NCBI GenBank assembly: GCA_029573495.1
Contig: JAKQEI010000143.1
Location: forward strand, 1-37,111
Origin: Bacteroidota bacterium
GTDB lineage: Bacteria > Bacteroidota > Bacteroidia > Flavobacteriales_F > PHOS-HE28
Direction: 5' to 3'
Length of the DNA stretch: 37,111 bases
Below are positions 1 to 7,187 of this stretch, piece after piece. The notes below the pieces were generated by a model. It worked only from the letters and a program-made list of their open reading frames with translations. It was not told where the DNA came from and ran no database searches. Position 1 is the stretch's first letter. Every line of letters starts with the position of its first letter. The position numbers and the translations under genes are program-made.

Positions 1-363
1 CGGGATCAGCCCATGTTCGAGCAGTGCGCCGATCTTCAGGCCCACCACCTTGTCGGTCTCGCCGAAGTATTGCCGCCGTTCGCTGTGGCCCACGATGCAG
101 GCCTTCACCCCGATGCTCCTCAGCATGGGCACGCTCACGGCTCCGGTGTAGGCGCCATGGCTCTTCTCGTGGCAATCCTGCGCGGCCACCAGGATGGATG
201 AGCCCGCGAGCTGGTCCACAGCCATGGCCAGGAACGGAAAGGCCGGGGCGACGATCACCTCGACCCCTTGCGGTAAGGTCAGTTCCTTCAGGGCGGCGAT
301 CAAGGCGGTGGCCTCATCGCGGTCCTTATTCATCTTCCAATTGCCTGCAACGATCATGCGCAT
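1..363 (-). CDS. tpiA: triosephosphate isomerase, N-terminal part (cut by window edge)
   Basis: Triosephosphate isomerase interconverts dihydroxyacetone phosphate and glyceraldehyde 3-phosphate in cytoplasmic glycolysis and gluconeogenesis. The 121 visible codons start MRMIVAGNWKMNKD, which carries the catalytic Asn and Lys of the first strand. They later read CIVGHSERRQYFGE, the loop with the electrophilic His. The protein is in frame to base 1, so the catalytic Glu and phosphate-binding loops lie outside the window. I chose ATG 361-363 (MRMIV) because it lies 4 nt downstream of a promoter-like GATCTTTG on this strand; an in-frame ATG two codons later is possible. In Bacteroidota this gene commonly sits beside the DoxX/thioredoxin, DUF1599 and folP genes, as here. 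The family is certain; only the exact start is open. Confidence 0.95.
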   Translation of the reverse strand, partial: MRMIVAGNWKMNKDRDEATALIAALKELTLPQGVEVIVAPAFPFLAMAVDQLAGSSILVAAQDCHEKSHGAYTGAVSVPMLRSIGVKACIVGHSERRQYFGETDKVVGLKIGALLEHGLIP

Positions 364-367
364 GGGG

Positions 368-375
368 CAAAGATC
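368..375 (-). promoter_or_regulatory. promoter-like element of tpiA
   Basis: GATCTTTG on the minus strand ends 4 nt before the tpiA start codon. It fits the loose Bacteroidota -7 pattern. Confidence 0.4.
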
Positions 376-447
376 GCTCCGGGCACAACCGTTCATCACA
401 CCGTCGCGTCCCGATCTCAACAGCCCGACCGTGGTGGACGAGACCGT

Positions 448-969
448 TCACTTCCTCCCGGCCGCCTTCACCGCCTGCTTGTAGCGTTGCTTGTAGCGCT
501 CGGTGTAGGGCTGATCCCATTGGAACTCGTGCATGGCGGGTTGCCAGGCGGCCTTGCCGATGGGCGTATCGAGGAGTTCATCCGGCAGTTCCACTTCGGA
601 CCGTACGAGGCTGATGTCCACCCGCAGGTTCCATTCCTGCTTGCGTGCCGCCTCGTCCAGGTCGCCATTCGTGTCCACTTCCACGATCTTCCGGTGGAAG
701 CCGTCCAGCGAGTACACCACGCGATGCATCCCGGTGAGGGGAATGAAGAGCTGGTACTTGCCCATCGGGTCGGTGAACACGGAGTCCTGGGCCACCGAGT
801 CGGTGTAGAGGCGCACCGTGACGTTGCGCAGTTCGATGCCACCCTTCTCCTCGGATACGATGCCGAAGAGCATCATCCTGTCCTCGCCGATCCCGCCACC
901 GACCTGGGCCTTTGCCGATAACATCCACACGGCACAAAGCGCGATGAGGAGATGGCGCGGTGGCTGCAT
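448..969 (-). CDS. small secreted protein with carboxypeptidase-regulatory-like domain, WD-x2-Y family (paralogue 1)
   Basis: Function is unknown. The 173-residue product has a signal peptide (LLIALCAVWMLSAKAQ, residues about 7-22), so it is exported. Residues about 33-120 resemble the seven-stranded carboxypeptidase regulatory/transthyretin-like fold: 'VTVRLY', then 'GKYQLFIP', 'YSLDGFHRKIVEVD' and a final 'LRVDISLV' strand. The C-terminus carries P-I-G (136-138) and W-D-x2-Y (151-155), the signature shared with the genes at 2435-2956, 4527-5051 and 5067-5639. It starts 18 bp downstream of the DoxX-like gene stop on the same strand, yet TACCTTCG lies 5-12 nt before its ATG. It may therefore have its own promoter as well as read-through. 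There is no lipobox or T9SS tail, so its final location is unclear. Confidence 0.85.
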   Translation of the reverse strand: MQPPRHLLIALCAVWMLSAKAQVGGGIGEDRMMLFGIVSEEKGGIELRNVTVRLYTDSVAQDSVFTDPMGKYQLFIPLTGMHRVVYSLDGFHRKIVEVDTNGDLDEAARKQEWNLRVDISLVRSEVELPDELLDTPIGKAAWQPAMHEFQWDQPYTERYKQRYKQAVKAAGRK

Positions 970-973
970 GCGC

Positions 974-981
974 CGAAGGTA
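974..981 (-). promoter_or_regulatory. -7-like element before paralogue 1
   Basis: TACCTTCG ends 4 nt before the ATG at 969 and fits TAnnTTyG. Confidence 0.45.
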
Positions 982-987
982 GCGGTC

Positions 988-2328
988 CTAGTTCAACACG
1001 GCGGCGGCCTCATCGAAGCCCGGCACATCATTGCAATGCCACAGACCCCTGACGGTGCCCTGTTGCAACAGCATCACCCCCGGATTGCTCCGGATCGCCG
1101 TCTTGATGGTCTTCTCATCGCACTGTACGAAGTCGAAGGGCAATTGCATCTCATGCCGCAGCTCATCCGCCTTGCCGAGATCGCTCGCGGTGACACCATA
1201 CACGTACCAGCCCTTGGCATAGGCCGCCTCCGTCAGCGTCTTTATCGCCGGCATGCAATGCGCGTCAGACTTCTCCACGTTGTACATCATGACGAGGAGC
1301 ACGGGTGAACTCTCCTCCAGCACACCCGTGGTGATGTCGTTGCCGTCCATGTCGGACAATCGGAAGTCCTGCACCTGGGAGGGTACGCCGGGATCGATCA
1401 CTTCGATGCGCGTGCTGTTCGGCACGTTCTCGAAGTTGTCATCATCCCACGGATAAGGCTGGGTGGTGTCATATTCCTTCACCTCGCCGGTGGTCTTGTT
1501 CCGGTAGCTCACGAACGTGCGGTTCACCGGCGGCTTGGCGCTCTTCATCTGCTCGCTGATGCTCTTGCCCACCGCATAGGGACGGTAGTCACGCATGGGG
1601 AGATGCGCGTAGTTGTACCAGGTGAATACGATGGAAAGAACAGCTATCCAGCCGGCGGTGATCCACTCGGCACGCGGTCCCTGGATGAAGCGTTTGATCG
1701 CGAGATAGCCGAGGTAGCCGATCACGGTGAACCAGACCGGCCCCCACCAGGTGAAGATCCAGCTCCACACGGCCACCATCAACAGTCCGACCGGCAGCAG
1801 CATCTTGTCGTCCGAGCTGCTGTTCCAGTCGATCCGCTTGCGGAAGAGGAACAACGGTACGATGAAGACGAGCAGTACCATGTCCTTGCTGAAGCTCTCC
1901 CATGGCGTAAGGCTGCGACCGATGGAGCCTTTCATCGCATCGCCGAAACAGCCGCAATCCGTCACGCAGGTCACGCCCCGCTCAACCGGCTCACCGTTGA
2001 TCACCACGGTGTACACGTCGTTCGGATCGCAGGTGGCGGTGTAGGCGGTGAGCCAGCCGAAGAAGAGCGTGAGCAGCAGCAGCGCCCAAGTGGCCAGCTT
2101 CATTCGCCCACCGAAGAGCACGGCGAACCCGAGCACGATCTCGGCGATGCAGGCCAGCGCACCCAGGAAGAGCGCCAATGGTTCGAGGAAGGGCAGGTTC
2201 AGCGCGCTCTCCGCGAAGTACTCCTCCAACTTGTAGGAGAACCCCAATGGGTCGTTGGCCTTGATCAGGCCGCTGACGATGAAAAGGGAGCCAACGAAGA
2301 GACGGGAGAATAGGATGAGGTAACGCAT
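988..2328 (-). CDS. DoxX-like membrane protein with C-terminal thioredoxin-like domain (BT_3928 family)
   Basis: The 446-residue inner-membrane protein matches the Bacteroidota BT_3928-type family. It has an N-terminal DoxX/MauE-like four-helix domain (residues about 1-95, 'SRLFVGSLFIVSGLIKANDP'), a Cys-rich loop DCGCFGD (124-130), and further helices around 150-245. A periplasmic thioredoxin-like domain follows at about 315-446. That domain lacks a CxxC pair ('KSDAHCMP' stands in its place), so classical dithiol exchange from it seems unlikely. The DCGCFG loop may supply redox cysteines. In related families (MauE, DoxX) such proteins support disulfide or quinone-linked redox chemistry; the role here is inferred. 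TAATTTCG at 2366-2373 is a probable promoter. It is part of the folP/DUF1599/tpiA neighbourhood. Confidence 0.88.
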   Translation of the reverse strand: MRYLILFSRLFVGSLFIVSGLIKANDPLGFSYKLEEYFAESALNLPFLEPLALFLGALACIAEIVLGFAVLFGGRMKLATWALLLLTLFFGWLTAYTATCDPNDVYTVVINGEPVERGVTCVTDCGCFGDAMKGSIGRSLTPWESFSKDMVLLVFIVPLFLFRKRIDWNSSSDDKMLLPVGLLMVAVWSWIFTWWGPVWFTVIGYLGYLAIKRFIQGPRAEWITAGWIAVLSIVFTWYNYAHLPMRDYRPYAVGKSISEQMKSAKPPVNRTFVSYRNKTTGEVKEYDTTQPYPWDDDNFENVPNSTRIEVIDPGVPSQVQDFRLSDMDGNDITTGVLEESSPVLLVMMYNVEKSDAHCMPAIKTLTEAAYAKGWYVYGVTASDLGKADELRHEMQLPFDFVQCDEKTIKTAIRSNPGVMLLQQGTVRGLWHCNDVPGFDEAAAVLN

Positions 2329-2365
2329 GAGGCTGCGGATGCGCTGGTGCGCGGACCGTGGACGG

Positions 2366-2373
2366 CGAAATTA
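2366..2373 (-). promoter_or_regulatory. -7-like element of the DoxX-like gene
   Basis: TAATTTCG, 37 nt upstream of the ATG at 2328. Confidence 0.55.
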
Positions 2374-2434
2374 GACGGGCTTCGGGAGCGCTCGCCCGCA
2401 TTAACAAGCCTTTAGCACCTGCGGAACGCTCCTA

Positions 2435-2956
2435 TCAAGGGTGAGCGTCCGCGGTCATCGCGGCCTCACGGCGTGCGCGCACCTCCGCCATCAGCCGGGC
2501 GACCTCCGGCGCGATGCGCTCCTCATAGGCCTGATCCCACTGCAATCGACCGGTCATCGGTTCGAAGCGCGCGATCCCCATGGGCATGTCGAAGAAGCCC
2601 AGATCAAGGCCGGGCACCTTCTCGAACAAGGTCATCTCCACATCCACGGACACCTCACGGGCATCGCCCTCCCACACCGGACCACGCGTGTCGACCGCAT
2701 AGCATTTGGTCACGTGACCCGGCAGGCTGAAACGGATGACATATTCACCCCCACGCGGCAGATCGATGTTGTATCGGCCGGCGGGCCCTGTCTGGAAGGC
2801 GCGTTCCTTCACCCCATTCCTGTACACGCGCACGAGCACCTCCCCGAGCGGCTGCCGGGTGACATGGTCGGTCACTTCGCCACGCAGGCGCAATTCAGCA
2901 GCTTGGGATGCCAGCGCACCTGCTGCCAGGAAGGCGGTGAGAAGGAGATTTCGCAT
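2435..2956 (-). CDS. small secreted protein with carboxypeptidase-regulatory-like domain, WD-x2-Y family (paralogue 2)
   Basis: This 173-residue exported protein is the clearest member of the local family. Signal peptide residues 1-20 end in 'ALASQAA'. The regulatory-like beta domain spans about 22-112 ('LRGEVTDHVTRQPLGEVLVR', 'GRYNIDLPRGGEYVIRF', 'VDVEMTLF'). The C-terminal signature is PMG (125-127), W-D (140-141) and Y144, followed by a charged helix rich in Arg and Ala. Spacing from Gly to Trp is 13, as in the other three copies. TAGTTTCG at 2990-2997 with a TTG 20 nt further upstream is a good Bacteroidota-type promoter, so this gene is probably transcribed independently of DUF1599. No enzyme motif is visible, and the function is unknown. 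Confidence 0.87.
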   Translation of the reverse strand: MRNLLLTAFLAAGALASQAAELRLRGEVTDHVTRQPLGEVLVRVYRNGVKERAFQTGPAGRYNIDLPRGGEYVIRFSLPGHVTKCYAVDTRGPVWEGDAREVSVDVEMTLFEKVPGLDLGFFDMPMGIARFEPMTGRLQWDQAYEERIAPEVARLMAEVRARREAAMTADAHP

Positions 2957-2989
2957 GGGCGTCGTGGTAAGCCGACGTTTCCGGGGAGG

Positions 2990-2997
2990 CGAAACTA
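2990..2997 (-). promoter_or_regulatory. promoter of paralogue 2
   Basis: TAGTTTCG with TTG 20 nt further upstream, the spacing known for Bacteroidota -7/-33 promoters. Confidence 0.6.
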
Positions 2998-3127
2998 GGA
3001 TCGCGATCCAGGGGGATCAAGAGGTGGAGCCTCGGGCAGGGCAGGAGTTATGAACCGGTGGAAGTTGATCACTTCACAGCTCCTGCATCGCCGCTCGCGA
3101 TGACCGTTGGTCAGGAACGGAGAGAGC

Positions 3128-3673
3128 TCAACCCTCCGAACCGTCGAGGATGATCATCGCGAAGACCGCATAGTTCACGATGTCGAGGAAGTTGGCGTCG
3201 ATGCCCTCGCTCACCAGGGTCGCTCCCCTGTTATCCTCGATCTGCTTGATGCGCAACAACTTCATCAGGATGAGGTCCACGAGGGAGCTCACGCGCATGC
3301 CTCGCCATGCCTCGCCGTAGTCGTGGTTCTTCCGTTCCATGAGCGACCTGGCCTGCGCGAGCCGCTGACGGACCTCCTCGGTCGCGCGATCGGCGTCCAG
3401 GTCCGGTGCATCCACCACACCGAGTTCCATCTGCACCAGGGCCATGGCCGCGTAGTTGATGATGCCGATGAGCTCCGGCCGCACCCCTTCGCCCACCTTG
3501 CTCTCCCCCACCTCTTGTAGCGTGCGTATCCGCTGCGCCTTGATCATGATCTGATCGGTGAGGCTCGGCACCCGCAACACCCGCCAGGCCGTGCCATAGT
3601 CGTGCGCCTTCTTGGCGAAGAGTGCCAGGCATTCCTCCACGACCGCATCGTACTGAGCAAGGGTGCGTTCCAT
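3128..3673 (-). CDS. DUF1599 protein (nucleotide modification associated domain 1 family), tandem-duplicated
   Basis: The 181-residue cytoplasmic protein contains two copies of the DUF1599 (Nmad1) domain. Copy 1 covers residues about 1-83 and copy 2 about 103-178. Each holds HDYG (24-27 and 117-120), then AWR, then 'RVxSLxDxIxxK', an E/G-rich turn and an 'IxNYA' helix. I chose ATG 3671-3673 (MERTLAQYD) rather than the upstream ATG at 3694, because TACTTTCG (3681-3688), a promoter-like element, lies between them. The family is a regular neighbour of folP and tpiA in Bacteroidota. Its biochemical role is not established; a link to nucleotide or folate metabolism is only contextual. It is transcribed divergently from folP with 41 bp between the start codons. 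Confidence 0.9.
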   Translation of the reverse strand: MERTLAQYDAVVEECLALFAKKAHDYGTAWRVLRVPSLTDQIMIKAQRIRTLQEVGESKVGEGVRPELIGIINYAAMALVQMELGVVDAPDLDADRATEEVRQRLAQARSLMERKNHDYGEAWRGMRVSSLVDLILMKLLRIKQIEDNRGATLVSEGIDANFLDIVNYAVFAMIILDGSEG

Positions 3674-3680
3674 CGGCGGG

Positions 3681-3688
3681 CGAAAGTA
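3681..3688 (-). promoter_or_regulatory. -7-like element of the DUF1599 gene
   Basis: TACTTTCG ends 7 nt before ATG 3673 and decides that start over the ATG at 3694. Confidence 0.6.
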
Positions 3689-3714
3689 CCGCACCCTTGT
3701 GCAACTTCGCAGCG

Positions 3715-4539
3715 ATGACGACCTGGCGGATCAAGGAACGGCTATTCACTCCCACCCTGCCTGCGGTGATGGGCATCATCAATGCCACGCCGGATTCCTT
3801 CCACGCTCCCAGTCGTGCTTACGTGGATGGGGCGTTGCGCCTTGCCGAAAGGATGATCAGCGATGGAGCGCTGATCCTGGACATCGGCGGTCAGAGCTCC
3901 CGGCCGGGCAGCACCATGGGAAGCGCGGAGGAGGAAATGGGACGTGTGCTACCAGTCATCGATGCCCTCCACCGCCGCTTCCCGGAGACCCTGTTGAGCG
4001 TTGATACATGGCGGGCGCAGGTGGCGCGTGCGGCCGTGGAACAGGGCGCCGGGATGGTGAACGACATCGGCGCGGGGATCCTGGATCGCGGGATGCTTCC
4101 CACCGTGGCCGGACTGCACGTCCCCTACATCGCCATGCATATGCAGGGCACGCCGGAAACCATGCAACGATCGCCGCACTACAATGATGTCGCTGCGGAG
4201 GTGACCCGCTTCCTTTCGGAACGCAAAGCCTCGGCACATCATGCCGGCATCGCGGATGTGATCCTGGACCCGGGCTTCGGGTTCGGCAAGGATGTCGATC
4301 ACAACTACGCGCTCCTGCGCGCGCTCCCCCGCATTGCGGCGCTCGGCACACCACTGCTGGTGGGTCTCTCGCGCAAGCGCATGATCAACGCGGTGCTGGG
4401 CAGCCAGCCGGCCGATGCGCTGAACGGGACCACGGTGCTCCACACGATCGCGCTCTTGAACGGTGCGGCCATCCTCCGGGTACACGATGTGAAGGAAGCG
4501 GTGGAATGCGTCGCGCTCATCCGGCGCTACTCGTCCTGA
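3715..4539 (+). CDS. folP: dihydropteroate synthase
   Basis: FolP condenses 6-hydroxymethyl-dihydropterin pyrophosphate with p-aminobenzoate to form dihydropteroate in folate synthesis, and is the sulfonamide target. The 274-residue TIM-barrel protein shows the family motifs in order: GIINATPDSF (20-29), ILDIGGQSSRPG with the flexible loop residues, LLSVDTW, 'MVNDIGAG', 'MHMQGTPETMQ', DPGFGFGK and GLSRKRM. Length and motifs are normal, so it should be active. ATG 3715 (MTTWRIKERLF) is preferred over the longer reading from 3622, which would run through the divergent promoter region. The element CAACTTCG (3702-3709) lies 5 nt before this ATG. Its last 13 bp overlap the convergent gene ending at 4527. 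Confidence 0.97.
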   Translation: MTTWRIKERLFTPTLPAVMGIINATPDSFHAPSRAYVDGALRLAERMISDGALILDIGGQSSRPGSTMGSAEEEMGRVLPVIDALHRRFPETLLSVDTWRAQVARAAVEQGAGMVNDIGAGILDRGMLPTVAGLHVPYIAMHMQGTPETMQRSPHYNDVAAEVTRFLSERKASAHHAGIADVILDPGFGFGKDVDHNYALLRALPRIAALGTPLLVGLSRKRMINAVLGSQPADALNGTTVLHTIALLNGAAILRVHDVKEAVECVALIRRYSS

Positions 4540-5051
4540 GCTTTGGCGGAGACCGAGTCCGTGTCGAGCGTGTACACCTCGGGGACCAGCTCGCGCACAT
4601 GTGCCATGCGCGGTGCCGTGTACTCCATGTCCCACTTGATCATGGCGGAGGCACTGTCGTATCGGCAGATCCCGAGCGGTTCATCCAGGAAGCTGAAATC
4701 GTTGCCGGGGGACTCGAGGAACAAGCGCATGTCCACGTTCGATCCATAGCCTCCGTCATACTTCGGCACGTCCTGGAGGTCGAACTCCAACAGTTTCGCC
4801 ACGCGCCCCGGTGCGGCGTAGCGGATCCGCCAGATCCGTCCCACGTCCAGACCGATCCGGTAGTACCCTGTGCTGTCGCTCTGCATGCGGAAAAGTCCGA
4901 CCCCATCGGAGCTCACCTCCATGGTCGCCCCGACAATGGGCAATGGTCGTTCATGTTCCCGCACACGCCCGTAGACCTCCACGTCCTGAGCCGAGGCCGT
5001 GCCCAGGAGGCACGCGCCGATCACGGTAAGCAACGCCGGGTAACGGTTCAT
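4527..5051 (-). CDS. small secreted protein with carboxypeptidase-regulatory-like domain, WD-x2-Y family (paralogue 3)
   Basis: The 174-residue exported protein has a signal peptide ending 'GTASAQ' (residues 1-22) and a beta-rich domain at about 25-112 ('VYGRVREHERPLPIVGATME', 'GYYRIGLDVGRIWRIRY', 'NVDMRLFL'). The family signature is PLG (125-127), W-D (140-141) and Y144. The Asp/Ser-rich C-terminal tail differs from the basic tails of the other copies. It lies 15 bp downstream of paralogue 4 on the same strand and is probably co-transcribed with it, though CACCTTCG is found 1 nt before its ATG. Its stop codon lies inside folP, giving a 13-bp convergent overlap. Function is unknown. Confidence 0.86.
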   Translation of the reverse strand: MNRYPALLTVIGACLLGTASAQDVEVYGRVREHERPLPIVGATMEVSSDGVGLFRMQSDSTGYYRIGLDVGRIWRIRYAAPGRVAKLLEFDLQDVPKYDGGYGSNVDMRLFLESPGNDFSFLDEPLGICRYDSASAMIKWDMEYTAPRMAHVRELVPEVYTLDTDSVSAKAQDE

Positions 5052-5066
5052 GCGAAGGTGAACGGA

Positions 5067-5639
5067 TCAGAAGTCGACCACGCGCCGGCGCCGGCCCGGC
5101 TTCGTGGTGGTGCCCTTGAGCGCGGCCTTCCGTTCCCGATCGGCCACCTCCCTCTCGTAATGGATCATCGTCCTGTTGGAGCGTGTCTGGAAGTCCTTCG
5201 TGTGCTCCACGTCCCAGCTCAGGTTCCGCACGCTCTGTTTGTACTCCGCACGCCCCACCGGTTCCATGTACAGGCTCACGTCGAACCCATCGATCCAGGT
5301 GAACATGGTCATCTGCAGATCCATGTCGAAGAAGGGAACGTCCGGGAAGAGCGGGATCTTCCGTGCATCAATGACCACGTGCTTGGTCACGAGGTCGGCG
5401 CGGTAGAACCACACCTGATAATCATAGCCGCGTTCCAGGTAAAGCTCGTACTTGCCGTTCCCGCCGGTGATCACGGTCTCGCGGTCCACGCTGTCCTTCA
5501 CCAATCGGATCTGCACCCCCTTGAGGGCGTCGCCACTGAAGTGTTCCGTGACGATGCCATGGAGGTGGATGTAGAACGCACTCGAGGACTTCGGGAACCC
5601 GACCGCGCAAAGGAGCCATACCATCCACCAACGGAACAT
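5067..5639 (-). CDS. small secreted protein with carboxypeptidase-regulatory-like domain, WD-x2-Y family (paralogue 4)
   Basis: This 190-residue protein is the longest of the four local paralogues. The signal peptide covers about 1-21 ('WWMVWLLCAVGFPKSSSA'). The beta domain ('LHGIVTEHFSGDALKGVQIR', 'GKYELYLERGYDYQVWFYR', 'FFDMDLQMTMF') runs to about 113. The signature is PVG (127-129), W-D (142-143) and H146, so the usual Tyr is His here. The tail is strongly basic (KPGRRRRVVDF). TAATTTCA at 5644-5651, with a TTG 21 nt upstream, makes a likely promoter for this gene and paralogue 3. It lacks a T9SS or lipoprotein signal. Nothing in the sequence indicates catalysis. Confidence 0.86.
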   Translation of the reverse strand: MFRWWMVWLLCAVGFPKSSSAFYIHLHGIVTEHFSGDALKGVQIRLVKDSVDRETVITGGNGKYELYLERGYDYQVWFYRADLVTKHVVIDARKIPLFPDVPFFDMDLQMTMFTWIDGFDVSLYMEPVGRAEYKQSVRNLSWDVEHTKDFQTRSNRTMIHYEREVADRERKAALKGTTTKPGRRRRVVDF

Positions 5640-5643
5640 GGTG

Positions 5644-5651
5644 TGAAATTA
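5644..5651 (-). promoter_or_regulatory. promoter of paralogues 4 and 3
   Basis: TAATTTCA 4 nt before ATG 5639, with TTG 21 nt upstream of the element. Confidence 0.55.
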
Positions 5652-5686
5652 GGGAGTGGTCGCCGACCGGTTCAAGCACCTTCGCC

Positions 5687-5694
5687 CACCTTTG
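5687..5694 (+). promoter_or_regulatory. promoter-like element of the small membrane protein gene
   Basis: CACCTTTG, preceded by a similar CACCTTCG at 5677-5684. Start codon at 5712. Confidence 0.4.
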
Positions 5695-5711
5695 TGCAAA
5701 CACCGTTGTTG

Positions 5712-6080
5712 ATGATCCAGATGCCCAGCATCCGCGTGAACGAGAACCTGCACATCGTCCTGTGGTTGGTCAAGGACCTGGCCTGGTTGATGGAGTTCCG
5801 GCTCCTGGGGGCGTTGATGGTCGCACCCACCCTGGCGATGTCCTTCTTCATCACATGGCAATGCCGGGCCGAACGCAGGGAACTGGTCCATGCCATCGCC
5901 GTTATTTTCTGGATCCTGGCCAACTCCACCTGGATGATCGGCGACTTCTACTTCGGAATGCGCGGCCACGGACTGGCTCAGGCCTTCTTCATCGGGGGCC
6001 TCACCTTGCTGGCGGTCTATTATCTGGTCGTGCTCCCGGTGGCGTATCGGCGGCGTAACGCCCGGGCAACGAACGGATGA
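5712..6080 (+). CDS. small multi-pass membrane protein of unknown function
   Basis: The 122-residue product is very hydrophobic, with three likely membrane helices at about 31-50, 60-80 and 91-112, and a short basic C-terminus (AYRRRNARATNG). Aromatic residues are abundant (FWILANSTWMIGDFYFGM). I do not recognise the family. The reading frame is open far upstream (to 4506) but that part lies antisense to the two secreted paralogues. ATG 5712 follows the promoter-like CACCTTTG (5687-5694) by 17 nt, and an ATG at 5721 is an alternative. It faces away from paralogue 4 and sits 45 bp before the cyclase gene. Confidence 0.75.
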   Translation: MIQMPSIRVNENLHIVLWLVKDLAWLMEFRLLGALMVAPTLAMSFFITWQCRAERRELVHAIAVIFWILANSTWMIGDFYFGMRGHGLAQAFFIGGLTLLAVYYLVVLPVAYRRRNARATNG

Positions 6081-6112
6081 TGCTGGCTTCACACCCCTCT
6101 CCGGCACGATCC

Positions 6113-6120
6113 TAATTTCG
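6113..6120 (+). promoter_or_regulatory. -7-like element of cyclase 1
   Basis: TAATTTCG, 5 nt before the TTG start at 6126, implying an almost leaderless transcript. Confidence 0.5.
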
Positions 6121-6125
6121 CGGCG

Positions 6126-7187
6126 TTGTTCCCCGAACGCATTTCCCGCACCCGCTTGCGCTTCCAGCGCGTGCTCCGGATCACCGTGGCGTGGGGGGTG
6201 ATGGCCGGTCTTACGGCCCTTTTCGAGCATACCTCCCTCCTTGTACATGGCTTGCCGAGCCAGTTGATGGACCGGATCGACGACAGGCTGCCCACCGCCA
6301 TCATCGCCGGTCTCCTTGGCGGGTCCATTTACCTCTTCGTTCTCCGCGACCGTTGGCGTCGGCTCCCCTACCTGCACGCAGTGGGCATCATGGGAGCATT
6401 GCTCCTCGTGGTGCTCATCGCCTGTCTCCTCGTTGTTGGGCCGGCCGCCGAGGGAACGGCTGACATCCTTGACCATGTGTTCTCCTATGCTGGTGTCAGC
6501 ACCTTCCTGTATTGGTTCCTGCTCATGGCCGGTACCATGTTGATGGTGCGACTCAACGACCAGTACGGCAGCGGTGGCATCAGCTACCTCACCGGCTTCT
6601 ACCACAAACCGAGGCAGGAGATGCGCATCTTCATGTTCCTCGACATGCGGTCCTCCACCAGTATCGCTGAGCGACTGGGACACACGCGGTACTTCCAATT
6701 GCTGAACGAATTGTTCTCTGACATCACCGACCCCATCCTTTACTCACGCGGGGACATCTATCAATACGTCGGCGACGAGATCAGCGTGAGCTGGTCATTC
6801 CGTCGTGGCGTTGGACGTCAGCGTTGCATACGCTGCTTCCTTGATATCCGGCGGAAGTTGCGCGAACGCGCGGCACATTACCAGGATCGATACGGGCTCA
6901 CCCCGGTCTTCAAAGCCGGCTTCCACTATGGCCCGGTCACCGCCGGTGAAGTGGGGCTGGTAAAGAAGGAACGGATCTATAGCGGTGATGTGGTGAACAC
7001 GGCGGCGCATATCCAGAACCAATGCAACGCGCACGGGGTGGACAACCTGATCTCCGATGATCTGGTCAAAGTGCTCCGGCTTCCGGCTTCCTACACGCTG
7101 CGTGGTATCGGCAGCACAGAGCTGAAAGGACGGAGCCAGGCCATCGGCCTCTGGACCCTGGAGGAGAAGGGAGCCGCCTCTCAATAG
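6126..7187 (+). CDS. membrane-anchored class III nucleotidyl cyclase with altered active-site residues
   Basis: The 353-residue protein has four likely N-terminal membrane helices (about 19-38, 57-74, 86-105, 121-142) and a cytoplasmic class III adenylate/guanylate cyclase domain (about 165-345). Metal-binding Asp residues are present (D173 in FLDMRSST, D217 in YVGDE), as is the ribose-binding Asn (N291). However the base-selecting Lys position is Gln213 (YQYVGD), the partner position is Ile284, and the transition-state Arg four residues after the Asn is His295 (NTAAHI). It may therefore be inactive, or active with a different substrate. The start appears to be TTG 6126, only 5 nt after TAATTTCG (6113-6120). 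It converges with, and overlaps by 7 bp, the gene ending at 7181. Confidence 0.87.
   Translation: MFPERISRTRLRFQRVLRITVAWGVMAGLTALFEHTSLLVHGLPSQLMDRIDDRLPTAIIAGLLGGSIYLFVLRDRWRRLPYLHAVGIMGALLLVVLIACLLVVGPAAEGTADILDHVFSYAGVSTFLYWFLLMAGTMLMVRLNDQYGSGGISYLTGFYHKPRQEMRIFMFLDMRSSTSIAERLGHTRYFQLLNELFSDITDPILYSRGDIYQYVGDEISVSWSFRRGVGRQRCIRCFLDIRRKLRERAAHYQDRYGLTPVFKAGFHYGPVTAGEVGLVKKERIYSGDVVNTAAHIQNQCNAHGVDNLISDDLVKVLRLPASYTLRGIGSTELKGRSQAIGLWTLEEKGAASQ

Noticed and set aside
4506..5711. Upstream part of the 524-codon plus-strand frame ending at 6080
   Set aside because: It is antisense to two secreted paralogues; only the part from 5712 has membrane-protein character.
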